Assembly: GCA_045594105.1 (NCBI GenBank)
Contig: JAZNXY010000122.1
Span: 1-17,112, forward strand
Direction: 5' to 3'
Source: URNF01 sp045594105
GTDB lineage: Bacteria; Bacillota; Clostridia; Oscillospirales; Acutalibacteraceae
DNA length: 17,112 bases
This document shows, one piece after another, positions 7,883-14,861 of the stretch. The notes beneath the pieces were generated by a model. That model saw nothing but the letters and a program-made list of their open reading frames with translations. It ran no database searches and had not been told where the DNA came from. Every line of letters begins with the position of its first letter. Position 1 is the stretch's first letter. A program made the position numbers and the translations under genes.

Positions 7883-8917
7883 ATGAGAACAAGAACTGTT
7901 TCATATAGACGGCGCAAAAAACCGAACAGGCAAAAACTGGCGCTTACGGTCATTGGTGTGTTAGCGGCGGTGGTGCTGACTGTGGTTTTGTGCGTGACCC
8001 TGCGTCCCGCACGCACACCCGATCCCGACACCCCCGATGACCAGGTCCAAGTCCCTGCCCTGCCCACCGTTTCCATGCCGTTACCGCAGGAGTTTGTGGA
8101 TAATAACACAGCTTCTGATTATATCGTTCTGTACGATGCCACGAACAATAAAACGCTATACAGTAAAAATGCAGAAGAGCAGTGCTATCCTGCCAGCACC
8201 ACCAAGCTGATAACGGCGTTGGTCACCCTGCAATATGCCAATGACAGCACCGTGTTTACGGTAGGTGACGAAATTCGGCTGATTGACCCCGAATCCAGCC
8301 GTGCGTTTTTGCGTATCGGCAACCGTCTTAACCTGCAGATGCTGCTGGAAGCGCTTATGCTGCCGTCAGGCAACGATGCCGCATACGTCGCCGCTACCCA
8401 TGTCGGTCGTATGATTGCGGGCAACGAGGGACTTTCCGCACAGGCGGCGATTGCGAAGTTCTGTGAAAAAATGAACGAGGTCGCCAAAAGCATTGGTGCC
8501 AAAAACACCCATTTTGTCAATCCCGACGGTATGCATAATGCTAATCACTACACCACCGCCGCAGATATGCTGCTTATTTGCAAAGCTGCAATGGAAAATC
8601 CCACCCTCGCCGCCGTTATGTCGGAGGAAAAGGTGACACGCACCTTCCTGTCGGGCGAAACGGGTGCCACCTGGTATAATACCAACTACCTGCTCCGTAC
8701 CGATACACGCTATCTGTACGAGGGGGCGATCGGTCTGAAAACAGGCCATACAGATGAGGCGGGCTACTGTCTGACCGCCGCTGCGGAACGAGACGGTGTC
8801 AAGCTGATTGCCGTGCTGATGAACGCTGACAACACAAGCGGTCGCTTCGAGGACGCAACGGGCTTATTTACCGTGTGTTTTGATAACGTCATACAGCCCG
8901 CAGCTGTAACAGAATAA
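7883..8917 (+). CDS. D-alanyl-D-alanine carboxypeptidase (peptidase S11)
   Basis: A low-molecular-weight penicillin-binding protein that removes the terminal D-Ala from peptidoglycan stem peptides outside the membrane. All three active-site motifs are intact: STTK at residues 105-108 (nucleophile Ser105), SGN at 162-164 and KTG at 286-288. The N-terminus is very basic (RTRTVSYRRRKKPNRQK) and is followed by one membrane segment (about 18-40) and a Pro/Asp-rich linker. It is therefore anchored at its N-terminus. It ends about 55 residues past KTG, so the C-terminal beta domain and amphipathic anchor of DacA/PBP5 are absent. The start has AAAGGAAG upstream. Pairing with the SpoIID-type gene suggests a joint role in wall remodelling, possibly in sporulation (DacB/DacF-like); that is inference. 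Confidence 0.93.
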   Translation: MRTRTVSYRRRKKPNRQKLALTVIGVLAAVVLTVVLCVTLRPARTPDPDTPDDQVQVPALPTVSMPLPQEFVDNNTASDYIVLYDATNNKTLYSKNAEEQCYPASTTKLITALVTLQYANDSTVFTVGDEIRLIDPESSRAFLRIGNRLNLQMLLEALMLPSGNDAAYVAATHVGRMIAGNEGLSAQAAIAKFCEKMNEVAKSIGAKNTHFVNPDGMHNANHYTTAADMLLICKAAMENPTLAAVMSEEKVTRTFLSGETGATWYNTNYLLRTDTRYLYEGAIGLKTGHTDEAGYCLTAAAERDGVKLIAVLMNADNTSGRFEDATGLFTVCFDNVIQPAAVTE

Positions 8918-8920
8918 CTA

Positions 8921-8956
8921 AAAAAGAAAACCGCAGCTGCGGTTTTCTTTTTTTCT
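8921..8956. terminator. Intrinsic terminator after the S11 carboxypeptidase gene
   Basis: A perfect 32-base palindrome (8921-8952) centred in GCAGCTGC, A-rich on its left and ending in a long T-tract. It begins 4 bases past the stop codon and insulates the ABC-F promoter just downstream. Confidence 0.85.
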
Positions 8957-8957
8957 C

Positions 8958-8986
8958 TTGCTTTTTATAAGAATTATGTATATAAT
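8958..8986 (+). promoter_or_regulatory. Sigma-A-type promoter for the ABC-F gene
   Basis: TTGCTT (8958-8963), 17-base spacer, perfect TATAAT (8981-8986). The -35 hexamer is the same as at GAPDH. Transcription should begin near 8993-8996, at or beside the upstream ATG (8996). That argues for the downstream start at 9029. Confidence 0.6.
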
Positions 8987-9028
8987 ACCCTTTGTATGTC
9001 TGAAAATAAGAAAAATGAGGTAACCAAA

Positions 9029-10630
9029 ATGATTACTGTATCCGATTTGAGCTTAACCTTCGGCGGACAAAATCTGTTTAAGAACGTTGACCTGAAATTC
9101 GTGTCGGGTAACTGCTACGGCGTTATCGGTGCGAACGGTGCGGGTAAATCCACCTTCCTGCGCATCCTGTCGGGCGAGCTGGAGCCCACTACGGGCGAGG
9201 TTGCTATCGACCCCCGTACACGTATGTCGGTGCTGAAGCAGGACCATTACGCATTTGATGAGTTTTCGGTATTGGATACCATCATCCAGGGCAACGCCCG
9301 CCTGTATGAAATCATGCAGCAAAAGGATGCTTTGTATGCCAAAGAGGACTTTTCCGAAGAGGACGGTGCATTAGCGGCAGAGCTCGAAGCAGAGTTTGCC
9401 GAAATCGGCGGCTGGGAAGCCGAAACCGAAGCAGCACAGCTGCTCGAAGGTCTTTCCATCGGCGGCGACCATCTGTACGATATGATGTCCACCCTTCCCG
9501 ATCGGGAGAAGGTAAAAATCCTCTTGGCACGTGCACTGTTCGGTCATCCCGATATCATTCTGCTGGACGAACCTACCAACCACCTGGACATCGATTCTAT
9601 CCGCTGGTTGGAAGACTTTTTGATGGACTATGAGGGCACCGTTATCGTGGTGTCCCACGACCGTCACTTCCTCAACAACGTATGTACCCATATCGTAGAC
9701 GTGGACTACACCCAAATTAAAATCTACGTCGGCAACTATGATTTCTGGTACGCATCCAGCCAGCTGATGCAAAAGCTCGTGCGTGAACAGAACAAAAAAC
9801 GTGAAGATAAAATCAAAGAGCTGCAAAGCTTTATTGAACGCTTCTCCGCCAACAAATCCAAATCCCGCCAGGCAACCTCCCGCCGCAAATTGCTGGAAAA
9901 ATTGTCGGTAGAAGAAATGCCCGCCTCCTCCCGTCGCTATCCGTACGTCGGTTTCCAGATGGAACGTGAGCCGGGCAAGGAGATTCTGACGGTGGAAGGT
10001 CTTACCAAAACCGTTGACGGTGTAAAGGTGTTGGATAACATTTCCTTCCGTGTCAACAAAGGCGATAAAATTGCATTTGTGGGCCAGGACGAAATCGCCA
10101 CCACCACCCTGTTCCAGATCATCACAGGTGAACTGGAACCGGACAGCGGCTCGTACAAATGGGGCGGCACCACCACCCAGTCGTATTTCCCGAAAGATAA
10201 CTCCGCCTACTTTAACGGTGTCAAGCTGCCGATCATTCAATGGCTCAGCCAGTACGCCACCGACACCACCGAAACGTATCTGCGCAGCTTCTTAGGCAAA
10301 ATGCTGTTCTCGGGCGACGAGGTTTTGAAGCCCGTAGAGGTGTTGTCCGGCGGTGAAAAGGTGCGTTGTATGCTGTCCCGCATGATGATGTTCTCCTCCA
10401 ACGTGCTGATTCTTGACCAGCCCACCAACCACTTGGACCTGGAATCCATTACCGCTGTCAACGACGGTTTGGCAGAGTTCAAGGGCATCGTACTGTTCTC
10501 CTCTTATGACCACCAGTTCATTCAAACGGTTGCCAACCGCATTATGGAGCTGGAAGGTGGCAAACTGCTGGACAAGATGATGACCTACGACGATTTCTTG
10601 GAGTTCAAGGCAGCAAACAAAAACAAATAA
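9029..10630 (+). CDS. ABC-F ATPase, YbiT-like, with a degenerate second ATP site
   Basis: A soluble protein of 533 residues with two ATP-binding domains joined by a charged helical linker (about 245-300). It belongs to the ABC-F class that acts on ribosomes or translation rather than transport. NBD1 has an intact Walker A GANGAGKS (34-41), Walker B IILLDEPTNHLD (176-187, Glu181) and H-loop His210, but its signature is LPDRE (156-160) instead of LSGGE. NBD2 has a good LSGGE (439-443). Its Walker A is GQDEIATT (352-359) with no Lys, its Walker B reads LILDQP (Gln464 for Glu), and the H-loop is SSYD (Tyr for His). I chose ATG 9029, with GAGG 8 bases upstream. An in-frame ATG at 8996 lies at the predicted transcript start with no ribosome binding site. 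The overall pattern and KWG(G/V)TT-YFPKDNS region resemble YbiT. Antibiotic resistance is not indicated. Confidence 0.92.
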   Translation: MITVSDLSLTFGGQNLFKNVDLKFVSGNCYGVIGANGAGKSTFLRILSGELEPTTGEVAIDPRTRMSVLKQDHYAFDEFSVLDTIIQGNARLYEIMQQKDALYAKEDFSEEDGALAAELEAEFAEIGGWEAETEAAQLLEGLSIGGDHLYDMMSTLPDREKVKILLARALFGHPDIILLDEPTNHLDIDSIRWLEDFLMDYEGTVIVVSHDRHFLNNVCTHIVDVDYTQIKIYVGNYDFWYASSQLMQKLVREQNKKREDKIKELQSFIERFSANKSKSRQATSRRKLLEKLSVEEMPASSRRYPYVGFQMEREPGKEILTVEGLTKTVDGVKVLDNISFRVNKGDKIAFVGQDEIATTTLFQIITGELEPDSGSYKWGGTTTQSYFPKDNSAYFNGVKLPIIQWLSQYATDTTETYLRSFLGKMLFSGDEVLKPVEVLSGGEKVRCMLSRMMMFSSNVLILDQPTNHLDLESITAVNDGLAEFKGIVLFSSYDHQFIQTVANRIMELEGGKLLDKMMTYDDFLEFKAANKNK

Positions 10631-10636
10631 GCAGAC

Positions 10637-10670
10637 AAAAAGGACGATGCTCACGCATCGTCCTTTTTTA
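10637..10670. terminator. Bidirectional terminator, left copy of a repeated hairpin
   Basis: A 14-bp stem (10637-10650 with 10655-10668, loop TCAC) and T-tract, 6 bases past the ABC-F stop and overlapping the stop codon of the convergent Xre gene. A stretch of 33 bases (10638-10670) recurs without mismatch at 11392-11424 in the same orientation. Confidence 0.9.
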
Positions 10671-10871
10671 TTCGTCTTTTATATATGTGAGAACATCTTC
10701 TATGCAACAATCCAGCGCCGCACACAATTTATCTAAAGTCTTTGTTTCAATATTCTCATTTGCCCTCAATCTTCGTATCGTTTTGCTATCAATACCGCAA
10801 CGTTCACGCAACGTATAGGTAGACACACCTTTTTTACGCATCGTTTCCCACAGCTTATCATAAACAATCAT
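10668..10871 (-). CDS. Small Xre-family HTH transcriptional regulator
   Basis: A 67-residue single-domain DNA-binding protein of the Cro/C1 type. The helix-turn-helix is TLRERCGIDSKTIRRLRANE (about 20-39), followed by the capping helices TLDKLCAALDCCIEDVLTYI. It has no sensor or dimerisation domain, so it most likely binds as a dimer to short operators and may respond through a partner. It is a very common small regulator type in Clostridia, where it is often linked to mobile or accessory genes. Start ATG has AAGGGGG about 9 bases upstream. It is divergent from the SLOG gene across an 85-base region with overlapping promoters and a direct repeat, so autoregulation and control of that gene are the simplest roles. 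Its stop codon lies inside the terminator shared with ABC-F. Confidence 0.9.
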   Translation of the reverse strand: MIVYDKLWETMRKKGVSTYTLRERCGIDSKTIRRLRANENIETKTLDKLCAALDCCIEDVLTYIKDE

Positions 10872-10883
10872 TTCATTTCCCCC

Positions 10884-10912
10884 TTGACACTTTTTATTAT
10901 GGGGGTTATAAT
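10884..10912 (+). promoter_or_regulatory. Perfect-consensus sigma-A promoter for the SLOG gene
   Basis: TTGACA (10884-10889), exactly 17 bases, TATAAT (10907-10912): 12/12 match to consensus. Start near 10919, leader about 38 bases with GAGGGA before the ATG. Promoters this strong usually need a repressor, and the divergent Xre protein is the obvious candidate. Confidence 0.85.
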
Positions 10913-10924
10913 CTGTTTTATTAA
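10896..10924 (-). promoter_or_regulatory. Probable promoter for the Xre gene, overlapping the SLOG promoter
   Basis: On the minus strand, TTAATA (10924-10919), 17 bases, CATAAT (10901-10896): 4/6 and 5/6 to consensus. Start near 10889, about 18 bases before the ATG. It overlaps the SLOG promoter by 17 bases, so polymerase could not occupy both at once. Confidence 0.4.
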
Positions 10925-10936
10925 GGGGATATAATC
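10902..10936 (+). repeat. Direct repeat GGGGWTATAATC, candidate Xre operator
   Basis: GGGGTTATAATC (10902-10913) and GGGGATATAATC (10925-10936) match at 11 of 12 positions and are spaced 23 bases apart, about two helical turns. The first contains the -10 box of the SLOG promoter and lies in the spacer of the Xre promoter. The second lies just after the SLOG transcript start. Assignment as operator is inference. Confidence 0.5.
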
Positions 10937-10956
10937 CTCATACAGAGGGATTTTTT

Positions 10957-11393
10957 ATGATAAGTTGCACGTTTTTTGGTCATCGGGAAATCGATTGCGA
11001 CATTGAAAAGAAATTATATGAAGTTTTAACAAAATTGATAAAAGAATATAATGTTACACGATTTTATGTTGGTCATCAAGGCGATTTTGATAAATTGGTT
11101 TATCAACAGTTAAAAAAATTACAAAATATGTTTCCCACATCCACTACGCAGTAATTTTAGCTTATCTTCCGCAAGACCAGAAAATATATACAAGTGACGA
11201 GACCTTATATCCTGACGGTTTAGAAAACACACCGCCAAAATATGCTATAAACAAACGAAATCATTGGATGACAGACCACTCCGATTTTGTTGTAACTTAT
11301 GTCAAATATCCTTTTGGCGGCGCTGCAAAGTGGGAAGAAAAAGCTCGCAAAAAGCATCTTTCTGTTTTCCCTTTGGTGGCAAAAATACAATAA
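10957..11393 (+). pseudogene. SLOG-family (DUF1273/YpsA-like) protein, frameshifted
   Basis: Frame one encodes MISCTFFGHREIDCDIEKKL through QLKKLQNMFP (60 residues), then hits a stop at 11154. Continuing in the next frame gives HIHYAVILAYLP, ETLYPDGLENTPPKYAINKR, and DFVVTYVKYPFGGAAKWEEK, ending at 11393. Adding one C at 11134-11136 restores a continuous 145-residue protein. It has the FFGHR start, FYVGHQGDFD and FGGAAKW features of the small stand-alone SLOG proteins of Clostridia. SLOG is a Rossmann-like fold thought to bind nucleotide-type ligands; the role of this subgroup is unknown. Base composition is clearly more AT-rich than the neighbours. The start has GAGGGA 6 bases upstream. It may be a real pseudogene or a sequencing indel; both halves are intact in sequence. 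Confidence 0.85.
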
Positions 11394-11424
11394 AAGGACG
11401 ATGCTCACGCATCGTCCTTTTTTA
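11392..11424. terminator. Bidirectional terminator, right copy of the repeated hairpin
   Basis: A 13-bp stem (11392-11404 with 11409-11421, loop TCAC) and T-tract, overlapping the stop codon of the SLOG gene and lying 32 bases past the stop of the convergent trkA gene. Identical over 33 bases to the hairpin at 10638-10670. Confidence 0.9.
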
Positions 11425-11455
11425 GTTTCCCAACAAAAGAAGATAAGATAACTTT

Positions 11456-12106
11456 TTATGCTTTTCCCGACAGCTTAAACACATCATCCGATTTACCAAT
11501 CACCACAATGTGGTCACCCTCTGTAAACACATAGTCGGGACCGGGGATAGGGGCTAACGTATTATCACTTTTCACCGCCACAATATTGACACGGTATTTG
11601 CGGCGAACATTAAGATCCATAATGGTACGTCCCACCCACTGAGGTAAAATCGGGATTTCATAAATCGAATACTCGGCGGTCAGCGGAATGTAGTCAAAAA
11701 TGTTTTTGGCATTATACCGTACTGCCACCTTCTCCGCCATCTCACGTTCGGGATACACCACTTCATCCGCACCGATTTTATACAGCAAATCGGCCTGTAT
11801 GGACTGATTGGCCTTCGCCACAATATGCTTGGCACCCGCCGCCTTCAGATGAGAAGTAATGACAAGGGAGGATTGGAAATCTTCACCGATAGTCACAAAG
11901 CAAATATCAAAGTTTTCTACACCCAAGGCCTTAATAACCGCCTCTTGTGTGCAATCCCCGATCTGTGCGTCGGTAAAGGTCTGTGCATACGGTTCAATCT
12001 GTTTATTGTTACTGTCCACCACCATTACCGCATTGCCAAGTAACTGCATTTTCTGTGCCAAATGTCTGCCGAAGCGGCCCATACCGATAACCAAAACCGA
12101 TTTCAT
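11456..12106 (-). CDS. trkA: Potassium channel regulatory subunit TrkA/KtrA (RCK)
   Basis: Cytoplasmic RCK gating protein of a Trk/Ktr-type K+ uptake system. It forms a ring on the membrane channel and gates it in response to nucleotides. The 216 residues are one RCK_N domain (about 1-125) with the nucleotide motif GMGRFG and the ribose-binding Asp in VVDSNN, then a RCK_C/TrkA_C domain (about 135-216, IPGPDYVFTEGDHIVVIG). One RCK unit is the KtrA/KtrC size; E. coli TrkA has two. In Firmicutes, RCK_C of KtrA binds c-di-AMP and closes the channel; that is family knowledge, not visible here. The AAGGTG ribosome binding site overlaps the trkH stop, and the gap is 11 bases, so it is co-translated with its channel partner. 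Last gene of the mgtE-trkH-trkA unit. Confidence 0.94.
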   Translation of the reverse strand: MKSVLVIGMGRFGRHLAQKMQLLGNAVMVVDSNNKQIEPYAQTFTDAQIGDCTQEAVIKALGVENFDICFVTIGEDFQSSLVITSHLKAAGAKHIVAKANQSIQADLLYKIGADEVVYPEREMAEKVAVRYNAKNIFDYIPLTAEYSIYEIPILPQWVGRTIMDLNVRRKYRVNIVAVKSDNTLAPIPGPDYVFTEGDHIVVIGKSDDVFKLSGKA

Positions 12107-12117
12107 ATTTCTTCACC

Positions 12118-13452
12118 TTATCCTATCAAGATTTTTTCCTGCGGTCGATCAAGCGGTGCGCTCGACTGCTTTTCTGCAAGCATCAGCACCAAAGACAAAC
12201 CACCGATGCGACCGATATACATTAACAATATCAAAATACCCTGTGACGCAGGCAGGAAGGTCGCACTGCCGTCGAAGGACAGCCCCACCGTTGCAATGGC
12301 AGATGCCGCCTCGAACATAATAGGAGTAAGCCCTTTGGGCTCCCACATACTCATCAATGTTACCGCACAAAGCAATATTGCGGTATAAATCGCCAGAATA
12401 CCAAGTGCCTGCCGTACCTGTTCTTCCCCGATGCGACGGCGGAATGCCACCGTATCCTTGCGATTTTTGGCAATGGAAGATACGGTCAGTATCGCCACCG
12501 CTATGGTCATCGTCTTGATGCCGCCTGCCGTAGAGCCGGGAGAACCACCTATCAGCATCAACACCACCGTCACAATACGCCCCGCTTTGCTGAGCGAGGT
12601 CTGCCCGATAGCATCAAAACCTGCTGTACGGGTAGTTGTCGACTGAAAAAAAGCGGCCAGCAGCTGTTTGCTAAGCGGCAAATCGGCCAATGCATCGTTG
12701 CGTTCGGTAACAAAGAACAACAACGCACCGCCAAACAGCAAAACAGCGGTGGCTGTCAGTACAATTTTACTATGCAAGCAGTATCGCTTTACATGTACAC
12801 CGTTTGTAAGAACATCTTCCCACACGATAAAACCGATACCGCCGATGATAACCAGTGCTGCCAACGTCAGCATCACCAGCGGGTCCTCAGCATATCCTGC
12901 CACCGACCCGAACGGCTGATATTTCCCCATCAGGTCAAAGCCGGCATTGCAAAAAGCGGAAATTGCGTGAAACACCGCATTATACACACCACGGACAAAC
13001 CCCATTTGCGGGCAAAAACGAATGCTGAGCAGAACCGCTCCTACCCCCTCAAACATCGCCGTACCGAGCAGGATATGTTTTAACACTTTGGTAAGGTCAC
13101 CGTACTGCAAATTACCCGACGACTGCAATAAGAGCTGCCGTCCCTTCAGCCCGATACGCTGTTTCATCAGCAGTGCGAGGGATGCCATTAAGGTCATCAG
13201 TCCCAAGCCGCCGATTTGTATCATACCGATAATCACAAGCTGTCCGAACACCGACCAATGCACACAGGTGTCTACCACAATCAGACCCGTCACGCAGGTG
13301 GCACTGGTTGCCGTAAACAATGCATCCAGAAAGGGTGTCCACCTGCCTGCACGTGAAGCCACGGGCAAGGTCAGCAAAACGGCACCCACAAAAATAATAC
13401 CGAGAAAGCTCAGTGCAATCAAGGCGGTATTGGATATGCGTTTTTTCGTCAC
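12118..13452 (-). CDS. trkH: Potassium uptake channel TrkH/KtrB
   Basis: Integral membrane K+-translocating subunit with four membrane-pore-membrane repeats. The four selectivity-filter regions are visible: SATCVTGL, CNAGFDL, TRTAGFD and IATVGLS, each with the conserved Gly. The 444-residue length fits KtrB. I chose GTG at 13452, which has GGAG 8 bases upstream. A GTG at 13461 is open but overlaps the ribosome binding site. The start lies 12 bases past the mgtE stop, whose TAA is part of the AAGGAG. It is followed at 11 bases by its RCK partner. A KtrB-type channel would be Na+-dependent in some species; that cannot be read from the sequence. Confidence 0.95.
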   Translation of the reverse strand: MTKKRISNTALIALSFLGIIFVGAVLLTLPVASRAGRWTPFLDALFTATSATCVTGLIVVDTCVHWSVFGQLVIIGMIQIGGLGLMTLMASLALLMKQRIGLKGRQLLLQSSGNLQYGDLTKVLKHILLGTAMFEGVGAVLLSIRFCPQMGFVRGVYNAVFHAISAFCNAGFDLMGKYQPFGSVAGYAEDPLVMLTLAALVIIGGIGFIVWEDVLTNGVHVKRYCLHSKIVLTATAVLLFGGALLFFVTERNDALADLPLSKQLLAAFFQSTTTRTAGFDAIGQTSLSKAGRIVTVVLMLIGGSPGSTAGGIKTMTIAVAILTVSSIAKNRKDTVAFRRRIGEEQVRQALGILAIYTAILLCAVTLMSMWEPKGLTPIMFEAASAIATVGLSFDGSATFLPASQGILILLMYIGRIGGLSLVLMLAEKQSSAPLDRPQEKILIG

Positions 13453-13464
13453 GCACAACACTCC

Positions 13465-14829
13465 TTACAAGAAAGATGTTGCAATAGCAAAATATACCGA
13501 AATGGAAACGGCATCCACAATAGTGGTAATAAAGGGGCTCGCCATAACCGCAGGGTCGAAGCCGCATTTTTTGGCAAGCAGCGGCAAGGTGCAACCCACC
13601 AGCTTGGCAATAATCACCGTCAACAGAACGGTCATACTCACCACCAGTGCTACAGTCAAGGAAACATCGTTGCCAAGCAGCAGATTGTCAAACAGCAGGA
13701 TTTTTACAAAGTTCGCCACCGCCAGCACAACGCCGCACAGTATCGACACACGCAATTCCTTCCAGATGACACGCATCGTGTCACGAAAAGTAATATCGCC
13801 GATGGCAAGACCACGAATCACCGTCACCGAGGACTGACTGCCGCAGTTACCGCCCGTGCCCATCAGCATTGGCATATACGCTACCAATGCCACCATGGAG
13901 GACAGTGCGTTTTCGAAGCTGCTGATAATCATCCCCGTTACCGTTGCGGACAGCATCAACAAAATCAACCACGGAATGCGTTTGGAAAATGTTTCAGTAA
14001 CACCCGTTTTGAAATATGAACGTTCGCTGGGCAAAACCGCCGCCATTTTTTCGATATCCTCGGTGGTTTCCTGTTCGATAATATCCACCGCATCATCAAC
14101 CGTGATAATACCGACCAGACGGTTTTCGCTGTCCACAACAGGCAATGCAATCAGGTCGTATTTGGCAAACAGCCCTGCCACCTCTTCTCTGTCTTCGGTG
14201 GTTGTAACCGAGATGACATTGGTGGTCATCAGCTCAGAAACCAAGACGTTCTCACGTGCCAGCAACAGCTCTTTTACCGAAATAACACCTTCCAGATGAC
14301 GGTTATCATCGGTGACATAGCACGTATAGATGGTCTCCTTGTCCGGACCTGTACGGCGAATATGCTGTAACGCCTCTTCTACCGTCATGCCCGCCTTCAG
14401 CCGCACAAACTCGGTGGTCAGCACACTGCCCGCACTGTGTTCGGGATATTTGAGCAGTTGATTGATAACACGGCGGTCTGCAGGGTCAGTCATACGCAGT
14501 ACACGTTTGACCACACTCGCAGGCATTTCTTCAATAATGTCTGCCGCATCGTCCATATTGAGTTCATCCATCACAAAGCCAAGCTCCTTGTCGGTCAACA
14601 CACCGATAAGGCGTTCTTGTGTTTCGTGCTCCATATAAGCAAATGCTTCCGCCGCCAGCTCTTTGGGCAGCAAGCGAAATACCACCAGTGCTTGCTGACG
14701 GTCCAATTCCTCAAACAAAGCAGCAATATCCACGGCATTCATATCGCCGAGTGCCTGCCGCAATGCCGTGAACTTACGCTCCTCCACAAGGAAAAGCAGC
14801 TGTTCCATAACAGTCATTTCTTCTGACAA
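13465..14829 (-). CDS. mgtE: Magnesium channel/transporter MgtE
   Basis: A homodimeric Mg2+-selective channel of the inner membrane, gated by its own cytoplasmic Mg2+ sensor. The 454 residues show, in order: the helical N domain (about 15-120, NMDDAADIIEEMP repeat pattern), two CBS domains (about 125-245, LTTEFVRLKAGMTVEEAL and LMTTNVISVTTTEDREEVAG), the plug-type linker ending DIEKMAAVLPSE, and five C-terminal membrane helices. The conserved TGGNCGSQSS and DPAVMASPFITTIVDA (pore Asp) are present. The start is TTG at 14829, with AAGGGAGG 8 bases upstream. The next ATG is four codons further in and has no ribosome binding site. First gene of the mgtE-trkH-trkA operon, behind a 180-base structured leader whose last hairpin contains its ribosome binding site. 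The rare TTG start directly abuts the U-tract of that hairpin. Confidence 0.96.
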   Translation of the reverse strand: MSEEMTVMEQLLFLVEERKFTALRQALGDMNAVDIAALFEELDRQQALVVFRLLPKELAAEAFAYMEHETQERLIGVLTDKELGFVMDELNMDDAADIIEEMPASVVKRVLRMTDPADRRVINQLLKYPEHSAGSVLTTEFVRLKAGMTVEEALQHIRRTGPDKETIYTCYVTDDNRHLEGVISVKELLLARENVLVSELMTTNVISVTTTEDREEVAGLFAKYDLIALPVVDSENRLVGIITVDDAVDIIEQETTEDIEKMAAVLPSERSYFKTGVTETFSKRIPWLILLMLSATVTGMIISSFENALSSMVALVAYMPMLMGTGGNCGSQSSVTVIRGLAIGDITFRDTMRVIWKELRVSILCGVVLAVANFVKILLFDNLLLGNDVSLTVALVVSMTVLLTVIIAKLVGCTLPLLAKKCGFDPAVMASPFITTIVDAVSISVYFAIATSFL

Positions 14830-14861
14830 AATAAAAACCTCCCTTGTTAACACAGGGAGGT
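14828..14861 (-). terminator. Terminator-like hairpin containing the mgtE ribosome binding site
   Basis: On the minus strand, ACCTCCCT (14861-14854) pairs with AGGGAGGT (14844-14837). Two further pairs sit beyond one bulged G, and the loop is TTAA. TTTTTATTTT follows directly, running into the TTG start. The 3' arm is the Shine-Dalgarno itself. The same hairpin could therefore stop transcription and hide the ribosome binding site. Confidence 0.7.

Noticed and set aside
8996..9028. Upstream ATG start for the ABC-F protein
   Set aside because: It lies at the predicted transcript start with no ribosome binding site; the ATG at 9029 has GAGG at proper spacing. Not fully excluded if translation is leaderless.
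9371..10240. 289-codon minus-strand frame within the ABC-F gene
   Set aside because: Shadow of a well-supported ABC-F gene; His/Phe/Val-rich product without domains or start signals.
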